DNA of 29,808 nt from a bacterium (GTDB lineage Bacteria; SM23-81; DAOVCL01): the NCBI GenBank assembly GCA_029932675.1, contig JAOZPP010000037.1:1-29808 (forward strand), in the 5' to 3' direction. The notes beneath the pieces are model-generated. The model was not told the DNA's origin. It ran no database searches and was given only the letters and a program-made list of their open reading frames with translations. Shown here piece after piece: positions 12,501 through 20,026 of the stretch; within the stretch, counting starts at the first letter, position 1; every line of letters begins with the position of its first letter. The position numbers were made by a program, and so were the translations under genes.

Positions 12501-14967
12501 AATCATAAGCAGCACGGAAAATGACGGCATTCACCTTTGGACAATTCCGGACGACCCTTCAACTGACTGTTTGGTGAAGGTGTCCGATGCTGCCGACGGT
12601 AACCCTTGGGATGTGAGCGATGCCCCATTTACCATCAGTCCTCATCCAACGGGCACTATTGCCGGTACCGTAACAGAAATTCGTCTACCCCCAGCACCTC
12701 CCATACCAGATGTCTTAATCGAAGTTTGGCAAGGCTTTACCATTGTTAATTCTACAACAACTTCGGACGATGGGACCTATACCCTTGAAGTAAATACAGG
12801 GACTTACTTAGTCAAGGCATCAAAATTGGGTTATGTAACGAAGACCCAGGACAACGTCGTTGTTACAGAGGACCAGACCACGACGATAGATTTCCAGTTG
12901 CCAAGAACCAACATCACTTTGACTTCACCTGAGAATGGGGATGTGTGGATTGGGGGTGACACTTACCTCATCACCTGGACCACTGAAGGTACTGGTATAG
13001 ACCACATAAGATTGGACTACACAACCGATGGCTCTAATTGGGAATCGATTGTTGAAAGTACTCCTGATAATGGATCGTTCTCTTGGGAAACACCTCGCAT
13101 AGGCTGTCGAACTGTTGTAGTTCGAGCTTATGCTGAGGCTGTTGATGACCACATTTGGGATTGGGACGAACACATGTTTACCCTGGGATTTGGCGATTTC
13201 CTGCTTAATCGGGACGCGTATGGCTTTGATAATTACGGGGATCCAGACCGTGATGATGATTGGGACCAATTTGTGGATGCCTTTAACCTTCAAGGTCTAA
13301 TCGATCACTATCCTGGAGCAACCATTTCTAAGATTCTGCTTTCAGCTTTTCTGGAAGGACGTGATGGCAATAAGGCAGGAAATTGCTTCGGGATGTCAGC
13401 CACAAGCATACTCTTTTTTACCCGTTTCCTCGATGTTACAGATCAGAACCTCGTCGGGCAAGAGGCTGATTCCCCCTACGAACTTCAACTCTATCAGCAG
13501 GGACATATCATCCCAGAATTAGATCATCTGATTGAGAAGTATCATTGGTATGCGATGAGTGCTGAGGTCCAGAAGTATCTCTGGAAGTCGGATGACAATG
13601 AGGACCCTGTTACGGTATTCAATCGACTCTTAGACAATTTTCAAAATGGAAATGAACGCCCGAGCACCATTCAAATTGCTAAAGCAAGAGTAGAAAATGG
13701 CGAGATAAAAGGGCCAGCTCACGCGATGGTGGCAATAGGTGCCTATTTAGAAACCAGCACTATTGGTAAAATAGTTGCGTACGATCCGGACGCACCTGGG
13801 GTGCAAGGCCGTGAGGTTACCGTTGATTTGGCAGGAAATACCTGGGGCTATCCACCCAGGGGTTGGAGTGGAGATTCCGATGTAAGGTCTTTATTTGCAG
13901 TTCCGGATACTATACTCGATGGTCCACACTCATTGCCAGAAGAAGACCCGGATCTTACTGTAGTTTTGGCGGTCCTGGGCGCGGAGAGTGTGGTGCGACT
14001 ATTCTTTACCGATGACCAAGGTAGGTATCTTGGCTGGCATGAGGGAAATTTCCATGCCAACATCCCAGGCGCAGGGCCAATTTTGTTCTGGGAGAGTGAC
14101 ACTGGACCGAGCCCGGAACAATACTTTTTGCCATCTGACATCTACTTTACAACTACGGTTATTGGAGTAGACACGGGCACCTACGGTATTGATTTCTTTG
14201 CAGGCGGCAATCTTTTTCAAATCAGAGACGCCACCGTTGGCACAACGACGATCGATCATGTTTCCTATGTTGATAGCACAGGCACAGCAAGTTACACCAC
14301 CTCTGACTCAATGAAGTGGTATTCTTCCTCTCTAATCAAGGTACTACCCGACACATCTGGTGAGCGAATCTTCACCGTGCTCAACACTTCGATCTCCGCT
14401 GGTGATAGTGTAAACTTCGTAGTCAGCCCTGACCTCAACTCCTTCTCGTATGTCAACTGGGGTGGGCCCAAAACCTATGACCTTATGATTGAACAGAGGG
14501 GCATCCATGGAGACTCAACATTCTATTCTGGTTTTTCTCTTGGTGAAAGCACCACGGATAGATTCACTCCACAGGATTGGGATTCTTTAAGTGGTAGTCA
14601 AGTCGTTCTTGAGGTTGATGTGGGAAATGATGGCAACGTGGATAGCACAATTGTGCTGGAGCCTGGCGTTTCGGTGCCTTCCAGACACTTGTCTGGATTA
14701 CCGATGGTCTTCTCCCTCTCCCAGAACTATCCCAATCCCTTTAACCCCATCACCACGATCAAGTATGCTCTGCCCAGGGATTGCTGGGTGAGGTTGGAGG
14801 TTTACAACATCTTGGGGCAGAAGGTGGCGAGTTTGGTGGATGGGGAGCAGAGGGCTGGATACAAAACCGTTAGATGGGATGCGGGGGCGCTTTCCAGTGG
14901 CATTTATTTCTATCAGTTGCAAGCCGGAGAATTCGTGCAGACAAGGAAGATGGTTCTTTTGAGATAG
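9583..14967 (+). CDS. Giant secreted LVIVD-propeller protein with putative Cys-hydrolase domain and sorting tail
   Basis: A 1794-residue protein. ATG 9583 follows GGAGGTGAGGG (9571-9581); the frame is open upstream but only through repeats. Residues 1-25 are a signal peptide. Residues ~70-655 hold about 14 LVIVD-type repeats of 39-45 residues (GLRVINVADPANPYEVGYYDTP-like), probably two seven-bladed propellers. Then come carboxypeptidase-regulatory-like domains (~657-742 and 1024-1107), a LamG-like domain (743-921), and two KNH/Ser-Thr-rich-type domains starting 'LSPNGGEEW' (929) and 'LTSPENGDVW' (1111). Residues ~1205-1420 form a globular domain with GNCFGMS (Cys1268), GPAHAMVAIG (His1380) and VAYDPD (Asp1401), the order of a papain/transglutaminase-like triad. 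The C-terminus (~1709-1794, NYPNPFNP at 1715) is a FlgD-like/Por sorting domain, implying export to the cell surface. Catalysis is inferred only. Confidence 0.88.
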   Translation: MKTHMFFPFLTLVLVGVVATAVLDYGQPMDWGQKGSGPQRRGTKLNDLLTASFQSKWDGVHYVGKLLFGPVKAVEVQGDYAYLNSGGGILVLDISDSTSPTRIGGISAPGRVNGLFLKDSCLYVATGSADGDCASLALVNVSDPAYPYLEGQYNFYTSYGAEDVYVTGPYAYVAFGSGLRIINVANPANLYEVGYYANPVAAVHVLDSLVYAACGSSLRIINVADPASPYEVGYCDTPGGAEGLYVLDSLAYVASYYAGLRVINVADPTNPYELGYYDTPGQACGVYVSGSYAYVADGTAGLRVINVSNPANPYEEGYYDTPGSGGDVYVSGSYAYVGGSGLRVISVADPANPYEEGYYPTPGEARGVYVTDSHAYVADGSRGLMVISVVDPTNPREEGYCITPGSAHDVYADGFYAYLADGESGLRIINVADPANPYEVGHYDTPGYARSVYVLGSYAYVADDTAGLRVINVADPANPYEVGHCETPGSAQDVYVLDSLAYVADDARGLRIINVAYPANPNEVGYYDTPAHAVGVCVLGSYAYIADMPFGEEEDGLRVIDVANPTDPHEVGYYDTGYAHDVYVSGSYAYVAENNYGLGVINVVDPTNPYEAGSFDNPWGWAWGLSVANSVYPSGCYTYFTDAMTGLIIVQFSGQLGTIAGTVKDSYTQNPIEGVLVEAMQEENVLGSDNTESDGSYSIPNLPPGTYNVRASKDGYETKTENGKEVVADQTTTVDFQLNPSPSDTLFFDDFADGNDDGWQKYGGCTWTVENEEYTSSVSGSEVWCLSVAGNSDWTDYIFEADVYGDAGVDKVVAFRVVDENNFYAVNVRSDWMGADEVTLSRIVNGVSTEITTAEYPSQLNTWYHIQVKVIGDNIKVRVDDNLVIDYTDTDTPLDNGQIAVTAYSGAYGSATVRFDNVLVAWPPGIEGIQVLSPNGGEEWVVGSEHDITWTSMNFTGNVKIEYSTNGGTDWMPIISSTENDGIHLWTIPDDPSTDCLVKVSDAADGNPWDVSDAPFTISPHPTGTIAGTVTEIRLPPAPPIPDVLIEVWQGFTIVNSTTTSDDGTYTLEVNTGTYLVKASKLGYVTKTQDNVVVTEDQTTTIDFQLPRTNITLTSPENGDVWIGGDTYLITWTTEGTGIDHIRLDYTTDGSNWESIVESTPDNGSFSWETPRIGCRTVVVRAYAEAVDDHIWDWDEHMFTLGFGDFLLNRDAYGFDNYGDPDRDDDWDQFVDAFNLQGLIDHYPGATISKILLSAFLEGRDGNKAGNCFGMSATSILFFTRFLDVTDQNLVGQEADSPYELQLYQQGHIIPELDHLIEKYHWYAMSAEVQKYLWKSDDNEDPVTVFNRLLDNFQNGNERPSTIQIAKARVENGEIKGPAHAMVAIGAYLETSTIGKIVAYDPDAPGVQGREVTVDLAGNTWGYPPRGWSGDSDVRSLFAVPDTILDGPHSLPEEDPDLTVVLAVLGAESVVRLFFTDDQGRYLGWHEGNFHANIPGAGPILFWESDTGPSPEQYFLPSDIYFTTTVIGVDTGTYGIDFFAGGNLFQIRDATVGTTTIDHVSYVDSTGTASYTTSDSMKWYSSSLIKVLPDTSGERIFTVLNTSISAGDSVNFVVSPDLNSFSYVNWGGPKTYDLMIEQRGIHGDSTFYSGFSLGESTTDRFTPQDWDSLSGSQVVLEVDVGNDGNVDSTIVLEPGVSVPSRHLSGLPMVFSLSQNYPNPFNPITTIKYALPRDCWVRLEVYNILGQKVASLVDGEQRAGYKTVRWDAGALSSGIYFYQLQAGEFVQTRKMVLLR
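9790..11540 (+). repeat. Tandem ~126-bp coding repeats (LVIVD units)
   Basis: About 14 in-frame units, each encoding Y-V-x-x-S-x-AYVAD...GLRVINVADP-NPYEVGYYDTPG-like sequence. Nucleotide similarity is high among units 4-11, indicating recent expansion or homogenisation. Confidence 0.8.
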
Positions 14968-15036
14968 AAACGGGAGATAGTAGAGGTGGAGAGTTGAGAT
15001 AGAGTGAAACGGTGGAGAGAAAGGCAATGGATGAGA

Positions 15037-15070
15037 GGGGCTCCGATGTTCCGGAGCCCCTTCTTGTTTT
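15037..15070 (+). terminator. Intrinsic terminator after the giant secreted protein gene
   Basis: GGGGCTCCG (15037-15045) and CGGAGCCCC (15052-15060) form a perfect 9-bp stem with a 6-base loop, followed by TTCTTGTTTT. Confidence 0.85.
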
Positions 15071-15074
15071 AGGG

Positions 15075-15103
15075 TTGACATTGAAGTTTCGATTTTGTAT
15101 AAG
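15075..15103 (+). promoter_or_regulatory. Strong sigma-70-type promoter
   Basis: TTGACA (15075-15080), exactly 17 bp, TATAAG (15098-15103), placed five bases after the preceding terminator. Transcription would start near 15110 with a ~104-nt leader before the protease lipoprotein. Confidence 0.8.
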
Positions 15104-15213
15104 TTTTAGCAAGGCAGGAAAATATTTTGATAGGATAACAAGATTTGGAAGATAGCGGAAAACAGCGAACGAGGCCGAAATAAATCCTGTCTCAAACTTA
15201 TCAAGGGGTTAAG

Positions 15214-16209
15214 ATGAGATTCTATTGGGCAATTCTGTTAGCGGTTTTGGCAGGCCTCTCTTGTTCTCATCCTCCCTATAGATTATCACATCGTCCTTCC
15301 GATTTTGAACAGCTCAAGCTTGATAAATTGAACCAACTGCAGAGATCAATCCTGAAGATCACCTGCTCCGCCAGCTATCGACATTACCGCTACTCTCGCC
15401 CTTCCGACCAAATGAGTACATCTTCTCAGGAGAGCCTCTTAATCAGCAAGGAGATAACTGTAAATTCTGTCGCCGGGACAGGAGTTATTATCTGCCAAAA
15501 CCCACGTAAAATGGTTTTGCTTACCTGCTACCATCTGTTTGATTTCGAAGACACCCTTCGCACCTTCTACCTTGACGAACGGAGGGAACCAACTCCATTT
15601 CTCCATTCCCTTTCCATTAAAAAGGGACAGAACATCCTTATCTCCCATATGAGCGGTAGAAGCAGTTTAGGGGAAATAATCGCTGTAGATAAAGAAAACG
15701 ATTTGGCTTTAATTGAAACGGATACAGAGGAGATTCTCCTCTCTGAATCCCCATTTGAAGGTCCGTTTGGGGACGCGGAGGAGATCAAATTAGGGCAAGA
15801 GATTTACCTATTAGGTTTTCCGGGAGGCTATTTTGTGGTTACCAGGGGACTGGCCAGTCCCTCGCCATTCAAAAGCGAGTTTATGGTTGATGCTCCCTTT
15901 AATAGTGGATTTTCCGGTGGAGTAGGTATTGTTTTTACCCCAGATGGAGGATGTGAACTAATTGGATTAGCTAATGCAGTGGCCTATAACCCGGAAACTG
16001 TCCTTGTTCCCATCCAGGAACCAAACATCGGCGAAAGATATGGGGATTTGCCCTATGATGGGGAGATATACATCAAGGATATGAAACTAATCAACTATGG
16101 CCTTACCTTTGTGATAAAGAGCAATGTCATCCTCAATTTCCTCCGCCGGGAGAGGGGTAGGCTCAAGAGGCGGGGTTATGTTCTCCCGACAGGGGTGGGG
16201 GAAAGATAG
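15214..16209 (+). CDS. Trypsin-like (S1) serine protease lipoprotein
   Basis: A 331-residue protein. A lipobox AGLSC lies at the end of a short hydrophobic leader (lipidated Cys17), so it is membrane anchored and periplasmic or outer-membrane. A chymotrypsin-fold triad is visible: His107 in LLTCYHLF, Asp163 in ENDLALIE, and Ser234 in NSGFSGG. GFPGG (201-205) is typical of HtrA/S1C-type proteases. No PDZ domain follows; the C-terminal ~60 residues include a basic end (RRERGRLKRRG). A long segment between the leader and His107 is not assigned. ATG 15214 is preceded by AAGGGGTTAAG. A dedicated promoter lies at 15075. It could be a quality-control or processing protease; the substrate is unknown. 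Confidence 0.85.
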   Translation: MRFYWAILLAVLAGLSCSHPPYRLSHRPSDFEQLKLDKLNQLQRSILKITCSASYRHYRYSRPSDQMSTSSQESLLISKEITVNSVAGTGVIICQNPRKMVLLTCYHLFDFEDTLRTFYLDERREPTPFLHSLSIKKGQNILISHMSGRSSLGEIIAVDKENDLALIETDTEEILLSESPFEGPFGDAEEIKLGQEIYLLGFPGGYFVVTRGLASPSPFKSEFMVDAPFNSGFSGGVGIVFTPDGGCELIGLANAVAYNPETVLVPIQEPNIGERYGDLPYDGEIYIKDMKLINYGLTFVIKSNVILNFLRRERGRLKRRGYVLPTGVGER

Positions 16210-16313
16210 GGGTAAACAGGGAGAGGCCTAAGGGTGTGACCCTACATCAGGAAAGATAGCGGAGGGAGATAGAGGACTCTCCCTACTGTTACACACCACC
16301 ACTGGGGTAATAT

Positions 16314-16772
16314 ATGGCGGTTACCAAAGCTGTTTTGGGGTATATTATCCAGGATGGCAAGATCCTTCTGATCAGGAAGAAGAAGGGGCATGGGAGGGGC
16401 AAATGGAATGGGCCAGGGGGGAGGATGGAACCTGGGGAGTCCCCCGAAGATTGCCTGAGGAGGGAATTAGAGGAGGAGATAGGGATTAGGGTGAAATCGG
16501 AGAGAATGATAGGCAACTTAACCTTCTACGAGGAGGGGAAGTTAGATTGGCTCGTCTATATCTTTAGGATAGAAGCGTATGAAGGCCAACCCAACGAGAG
16601 TGGTGAGGCTCTGCCCCGATGGTTTCCCTTAAACGAGATTCCCTTTGACCAAATGTGGGAGGATGACAGCTATTGGCTTCCTTTACTGATAGAGGGGAAG
16701 AGCCTCAATGGTAGGTTCTGGTTTGAAAGGGGAAAATTAGTCAGATATTCAGTCAATCCATCATCAGATTAA
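16314..16772 (+). CDS. MTH1-like Nudix hydrolase (8-oxo-dGTP diphosphatase type)
   Basis: A 152-residue Nudix enzyme. The Nudix box occupies residues 36-58 and matches GX5EX7REUXEEXGU exactly (REL-EEE-IG core, 50-57). Beyond the box it resembles eukaryotic MTH1/NUDT1 more than E. coli MutT: KWNGPGG with Asn32, WFPLNEIPF, and MWEDDSYWLPLL with Trp115, Asp117 and Asp118. These align with Asn33, Trp117, Asp119 and Asp120, the purine-recognition residues of human MTH1. Likely reaction: hydrolysis of oxidised purine (d)NTPs such as 8-oxo-dGTP to the monophosphate plus pyrophosphate, protecting DNA synthesis. The start ATG 16314 has a weak ribosome site (GGGG about 6 bases upstream). It faces dapF convergently. 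Confidence 0.88.
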   Translation: MAVTKAVLGYIIQDGKILLIRKKKGHGRGKWNGPGGRMEPGESPEDCLRRELEEEIGIRVKSERMIGNLTFYEEGKLDWLVYIFRIEAYEGQPNESGEALPRWFPLNEIPFDQMWEDDSYWLPLLIEGKSLNGRFWFERGKLVRYSVNPSSD

Positions 16773-16786
16773 GGGGAGAACATCTC

Positions 16787-16808
16787 CACCAGGGCAGGAA
16801 CCCTGGTG
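16787..16808. repeat. Hairpin between convergent Nudix and dapF genes
   Basis: CACCAGGG, loop CAGGAA, CCCTGGTG: a perfect 8-bp stem. No T-run on either strand, so it may act as a transcript 3' stabiliser rather than a true intrinsic terminator. Confidence 0.45.
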
Positions 16809-16848
16809 ACAAAAGGGAAGTGAACCCTGCGGATCTACGGGTAACGGG

Positions 16849-17661
16849 CTACGATGTTATTATTACCGTTCCCTCGAAGGCCAATTTTACTTTTCCTTCA
16901 ATCCAAACGTCCTTCGCCGTTTTCTCGGTAGTCTTAAAATAGACCTTTAAAACTCCTCCTCCTTTTGTCTCCACTTCAACTGGAGGCTGCGCTAGCCCTT
17001 TCCAAGCAGCAATTAGAGCGGAGGCAGCAGCACCTGTGCCGCAGGCCAGGGTCTCCTCTTCCACCCCCCTCTCATAGGTGCGCATCCTCAATCTGTTCCC
17101 ACCCAATACCTGCACGAAATCCACATTTGTCCCCTGGGGGGCAAAGAGGGGGTGATACCGCAATTTCCTGCCTAAAGAGAGAAGAGGTGCTTGGGCTACA
17201 TCCGTTAAGATAATCACCAAGTGAGGTACCCCAGTGTTTACTGTAGAGGCTTCCACCCTTTCTCCCTCGCTTTCAACGGGAATGTCAAGCCTGATTTCAG
17301 ATGGTTCTCCTAACTTTACCATAATCGATTCCCCTCTGACCCTCGCCTCATGCATACCATCTGGGGATTCAAGGGTCAGCTCCTTTTCTGATGCCCCTAA
17401 AATTTGGGCAAACTTTGCTATGCACATAGCTCCGTTGCCGCAGAATGGTGCTTCCCCTCCGTCAGCATTGAAATATCGCATCCTAAAGTCAGCTATCTGG
17501 GATTGTTCTAAGATTAGCACTCCATCGGCTCCCACGGAGAGGCGGCGGCGACAGATCCCCCTCACCAAGTGAGGAAGATCTGGAGGAAGGATCTCCTTCC
17601 TGTTGTCTAAGAGGATAAAGTCATTTCCTGAGGCGGATAGCTTGACGAAATTCAATTTCAT
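16849..17661 (-). CDS. dapF: Diaminopimelate epimerase
   Basis: A 270-residue cytoplasmic epimerase converting LL- to meso-diaminopimelate, the penultimate step of lysine synthesis and the source of DAP for peptidoglycan. The two catalytic-cysteine motifs are present: FCGNGAMC (Cys74) and ACGTGAAA (Cys207). Other family signatures are ASGNDF near the N-terminus, GADG (44-47), FNADGG (64-69) and NTGVPH (142-147). The length is normal. The start ATG 17661 has GGAGAAAGG about 14 bases upstream, rather far. The gene is convergent with the Nudix gene and lies downstream of the pil operon, but the terminator at 17840-17863 separates them. The other lysine genes are not here. Confidence 0.96.
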   Translation of the reverse strand: MKLNFVKLSASGNDFILLDNRKEILPPDLPHLVRGICRRRLSVGADGVLILEQSQIADFRMRYFNADGGEAPFCGNGAMCIAKFAQILGASEKELTLESPDGMHEARVRGESIMVKLGEPSEIRLDIPVESEGERVEASTVNTGVPHLVIILTDVAQAPLLSLGRKLRYHPLFAPQGTNVDFVQVLGGNRLRMRTYERGVEEETLACGTGAAASALIAAWKGLAQPPVEVETKGGGVLKVYFKTTEKTAKDVWIEGKVKLAFEGTVIITS

Positions 17662-17729
17662 GATTAATTAAAACCTTTCTCCAAACCTACTGTTACTCTT
17701 AACATATTCAGGGGAAAGGCACCCCTATA

Positions 17730-17752
17730 GTGGCAGAAGTGGGTTCTGCCAC
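17730..17752. repeat. Family D palindrome
   Basis: GTGGCAGAA, loop GTGGG, TTCTGCCAC, then CTCAAG: the same element as 9144-9169, here between dapF and the pil operon. Confidence 0.75.
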
Positions 17753-17839
17753 CTCAAGCAAGCCCATGGGGCTAAGCTACTGGATTTAGATGAATTAGAA
17801 CTCCGGGGGAGTGGACTCCGATCGGATACTCCGCAATAG

Positions 17840-17863
17840 AAAAAGGGGGCCCAATAGGCCCCC
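17840..17863 (-). terminator. Intrinsic terminator of the pil operon
   Basis: On the minus strand: GGGGGCC, loop TATTG, GGCCCCC, then TTTTT. Located 24-47 bases after the pilQ stop. Confidence 0.85.
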
Positions 17864-17886
17864 TGAAGGGATATGGTAAATAAAAC

Positions 17887-19152
17887 TTACTTCTGGCCCA
17901 CTTCATCCTTGATCAGATGGGGGGTAACGAATATAACCAGATCATTGGTCACCGTCTCGTGTTTGGTATATCTAAAGAGCATCCCCAAGAGGGGGATATC
18001 CTTCAAAATGGGGATGCCTTTCTGAAATGACTTCTTCTCCTGGTTGGTAAGGCCGCCAATAACCGCTGTCTGCCCATCGGAGACGACAACATTAGTCTCC
18101 GCCTTCTGGGTGGAGATGATCACTCCATTGGGGTCGTAGCTGTAGGAGCTCCTTTCTGGATAGAGGTGCATAGATATCCGAGTGGGAGAGGTGATGTGGG
18201 GGGTTACGATGAGCTTGGTGCCCACCTGATACATCTTTATTACTACGTTGCCGGATTGATCGAACATCTTCAAGGGGATCTCCTGGCCCATTAGTATTGT
18301 AGCCGTTTGATTGTCCATCGTGGAGATGGAAGGTTGAGCTAAGATATGGGCCTTGTTCTGGCTAGCCAGGCTGGCGATTACTGAATTTAAGTCAAAGTTA
18401 TTCCTTACCGTTCCATAAGTGAAGTTTCCAATGACTTCACTGACATTCCTCTCTACAGTGCTCTGGGAGATCTCTAAGGGGTTACTCCCCCCTCTAATCG
18501 CCTGCCAATCAATTCCCAGTTCCCAGAGGGCGGATGTGTCTATCTCTAATAGTTTTGCCTCTATTTGAATTTGAGGGGTTTCCCGATCCAAGCTATCTAT
18601 GAGGGAGGATATCATATTTAGGTTATCCGGTCGATCCTTAATAATTAGGGAGTTTGTCCGCTCATCTACTTCTATCTTCCCCCGAGAGGAGGTGAGTTCC
18701 TTGAGGCTGGTGGAGAGGGTCCTGGCCTTGGCATGGTTGATGTGGAAGACCCTTGTCTCCAGCCTCCCCAAGTTGGCCAGATCCGCCTCATATTTCCCTT
18801 TAGCCATCTCCTCGGCAATGAAATCCTTTTGCGGTAAGACCCTTAAGTAGTTATCCCCCTGCACCACCACTAAACCATTCGTTTCGCTGATAATATTCAA
18901 GGCCTGCCGCCAAGTCACATCCTTAATCTGGAGGGTCACTTCCCCCTCAACTTTTGGCCCGGCTACGATGTTTACCCCACTGTAACTGGAGAGAAAATCA
19001 AGGACCGAATGGATATCAGCATGTTGAAGGTTAAGGCTTTTGATGAGCCCTTCAGTCTGTTGGCCCTGTTCCTGAGGGTAGAGCCCTCCCCCAGAACCCA
19101 AGGCCAACGCCAAGCCAAAGATTAAAGCTAAGCCCAGGATTTTTCTATTCAT
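17887..19152 (-). CDS. pilQ: Type IV pilus secretin PilQ, short form without AMIN domain
   Basis: A 421-residue outer-membrane secretin through which the pilus emerges. There is a signal peptide (~1-22), an STN/N0 domain (~34-108), an N1 domain (~130-200), and the secretin core (~245-415) ending PLLGMLFRYTKHETVTNDLVIFVTPHLI. Typical PilQ is 600-750 residues with N-terminal AMIN domains. Those are missing here, and one AMIN domain is on PilP instead. I chose ATG 19152 (GCGAGG seven bases upstream); TTG 19158 is possible. The start overlaps the pilP stop by 8 bp. Last gene of the operon, followed by a terminator. Confidence 0.9.
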   Translation of the reverse strand: MNRKILGLALIFGLALALGSGGGLYPQEQGQQTEGLIKSLNLQHADIHSVLDFLSSYSGVNIVAGPKVEGEVTLQIKDVTWRQALNIISETNGLVVVQGDNYLRVLPQKDFIAEEMAKGKYEADLANLGRLETRVFHINHAKARTLSTSLKELTSSRGKIEVDERTNSLIIKDRPDNLNMISSLIDSLDRETPQIQIEAKLLEIDTSALWELGIDWQAIRGGSNPLEISQSTVERNVSEVIGNFTYGTVRNNFDLNSVIASLASQNKAHILAQPSISTMDNQTATILMGQEIPLKMFDQSGNVVIKMYQVGTKLIVTPHITSPTRISMHLYPERSSYSYDPNGVIISTQKAETNVVVSDGQTAVIGGLTNQEKKSFQKGIPILKDIPLLGMLFRYTKHETVTNDLVIFVTPHLIKDEVGQK

Positions 19153-20026
19153 AACCAACCTCGCTTTTCTTCTTTCCTTTCATCTTGAGCAATACAGTTC
19201 TCGTCCACCCATACTCCACCACCTGGAAGATGATCTTCTCCTCTGTAACTTGGGCCACATAGCCGTTTTTAACCCGATCACCTTTTCTCAATATATATCC
19301 ATAACCGTTGGGATCCTCCAAAAGGGCACGAAACCCGCTTGAATCCTCTAAAACCCCCACTAAAGTCAGGTTCTCGACATCAGGCAGAGGAACAGAGCCA
19401 AACTGCAGTTCCCCTTCCTGCCAAAGGGGCTTGAAGGGGTCCCGGCGCCCTCCACTGGAGTAATGGACCGCCCGGCGGGGGGCAAAGGAAGGAAGTTCCT
19501 CCCCGGACTGTTGGGGGGAAGGGATGATGGGTTTCACTCTCTTCTCCACTGCTCTCTTGACTTTAGGTTTAGCTTCTGATGCTGGCCGTTTTATCCGTTC
19601 CGCCCTGCTGGCCAGCCAGGGTTTAAAATGGGGAAGATCTGCCCCTGGGAAGAGAAGCTGAAAGTTATGCCGGTCATCTACAACCCGGTGGGGGAGCATC
19701 TTCTCTAAATCAAGGGCGATCCTTACCCTTAAGGGATTGAGCTTAAATTGACTTGTTCTAATTGACTTTATGCCACAAGGGGGTAAGTGAAAGTAGTTTA
19801 AATGGGGGAGGGCATGTTTGGCATCTTCAAAGTCAAGGATCACCCGTGGCGGATCCTTTGTCTCCCAAACCTGGTAACTTATCTCTCCTTGACAGTAGAC
19901 GGTGAGAAGGACCCCTTCCTGATTGCGCTCTATTTGGATATCCTTCACCAAGGATTTTGGAGAACCCCAGCCAGGGGTGAAAAGGAGAAAGAGAGCCAGC
20001 AAACTAAGGAAAAATGCTTTCATCAT
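19145..20026 (-). CDS. pilP: PilP-type pilus assembly protein with N-terminal AMIN domain
   Basis: A 293-residue exported protein. After a signal peptide (~1-21; no lipobox cysteine, unlike classical lipoprotein PilP), residues ~26-127 look like an AMIN domain (VYCQGEISYQVWETKDPPRVILDF). A basic Pro-rich linker (~130-190) follows, then the PilP domain (~192-282: GGRRDPFKPL, LVGVLED, ALLEDPNGYGYILRKGDRV). Known PilP links the inner-membrane PilN-PilO pair to the secretin; AMIN binds peptidoglycan and normally belongs to PilQ. This fusion would move cell-wall anchoring to the PilP subunit. The start overlaps the pilO stop (ATGA). Confidence 0.85.
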   Translation of the reverse strand: MMKAFFLSLLALFLLFTPGWGSPKSLVKDIQIERNQEGVLLTVYCQGEISYQVWETKDPPRVILDFEDAKHALPHLNYFHLPPCGIKSIRTSQFKLNPLRVRIALDLEKMLPHRVVDDRHNFQLLFPGADLPHFKPWLASRAERIKRPASEAKPKVKRAVEKRVKPIIPSPQQSGEELPSFAPRRAVHYSSGGRRDPFKPLWQEGELQFGSVPLPDVENLTLVGVLEDSSGFRALLEDPNGYGYILRKGDRVKNGYVAQVTEEKIIFQVVEYGWTRTVLLKMKGKKKSEVGYE

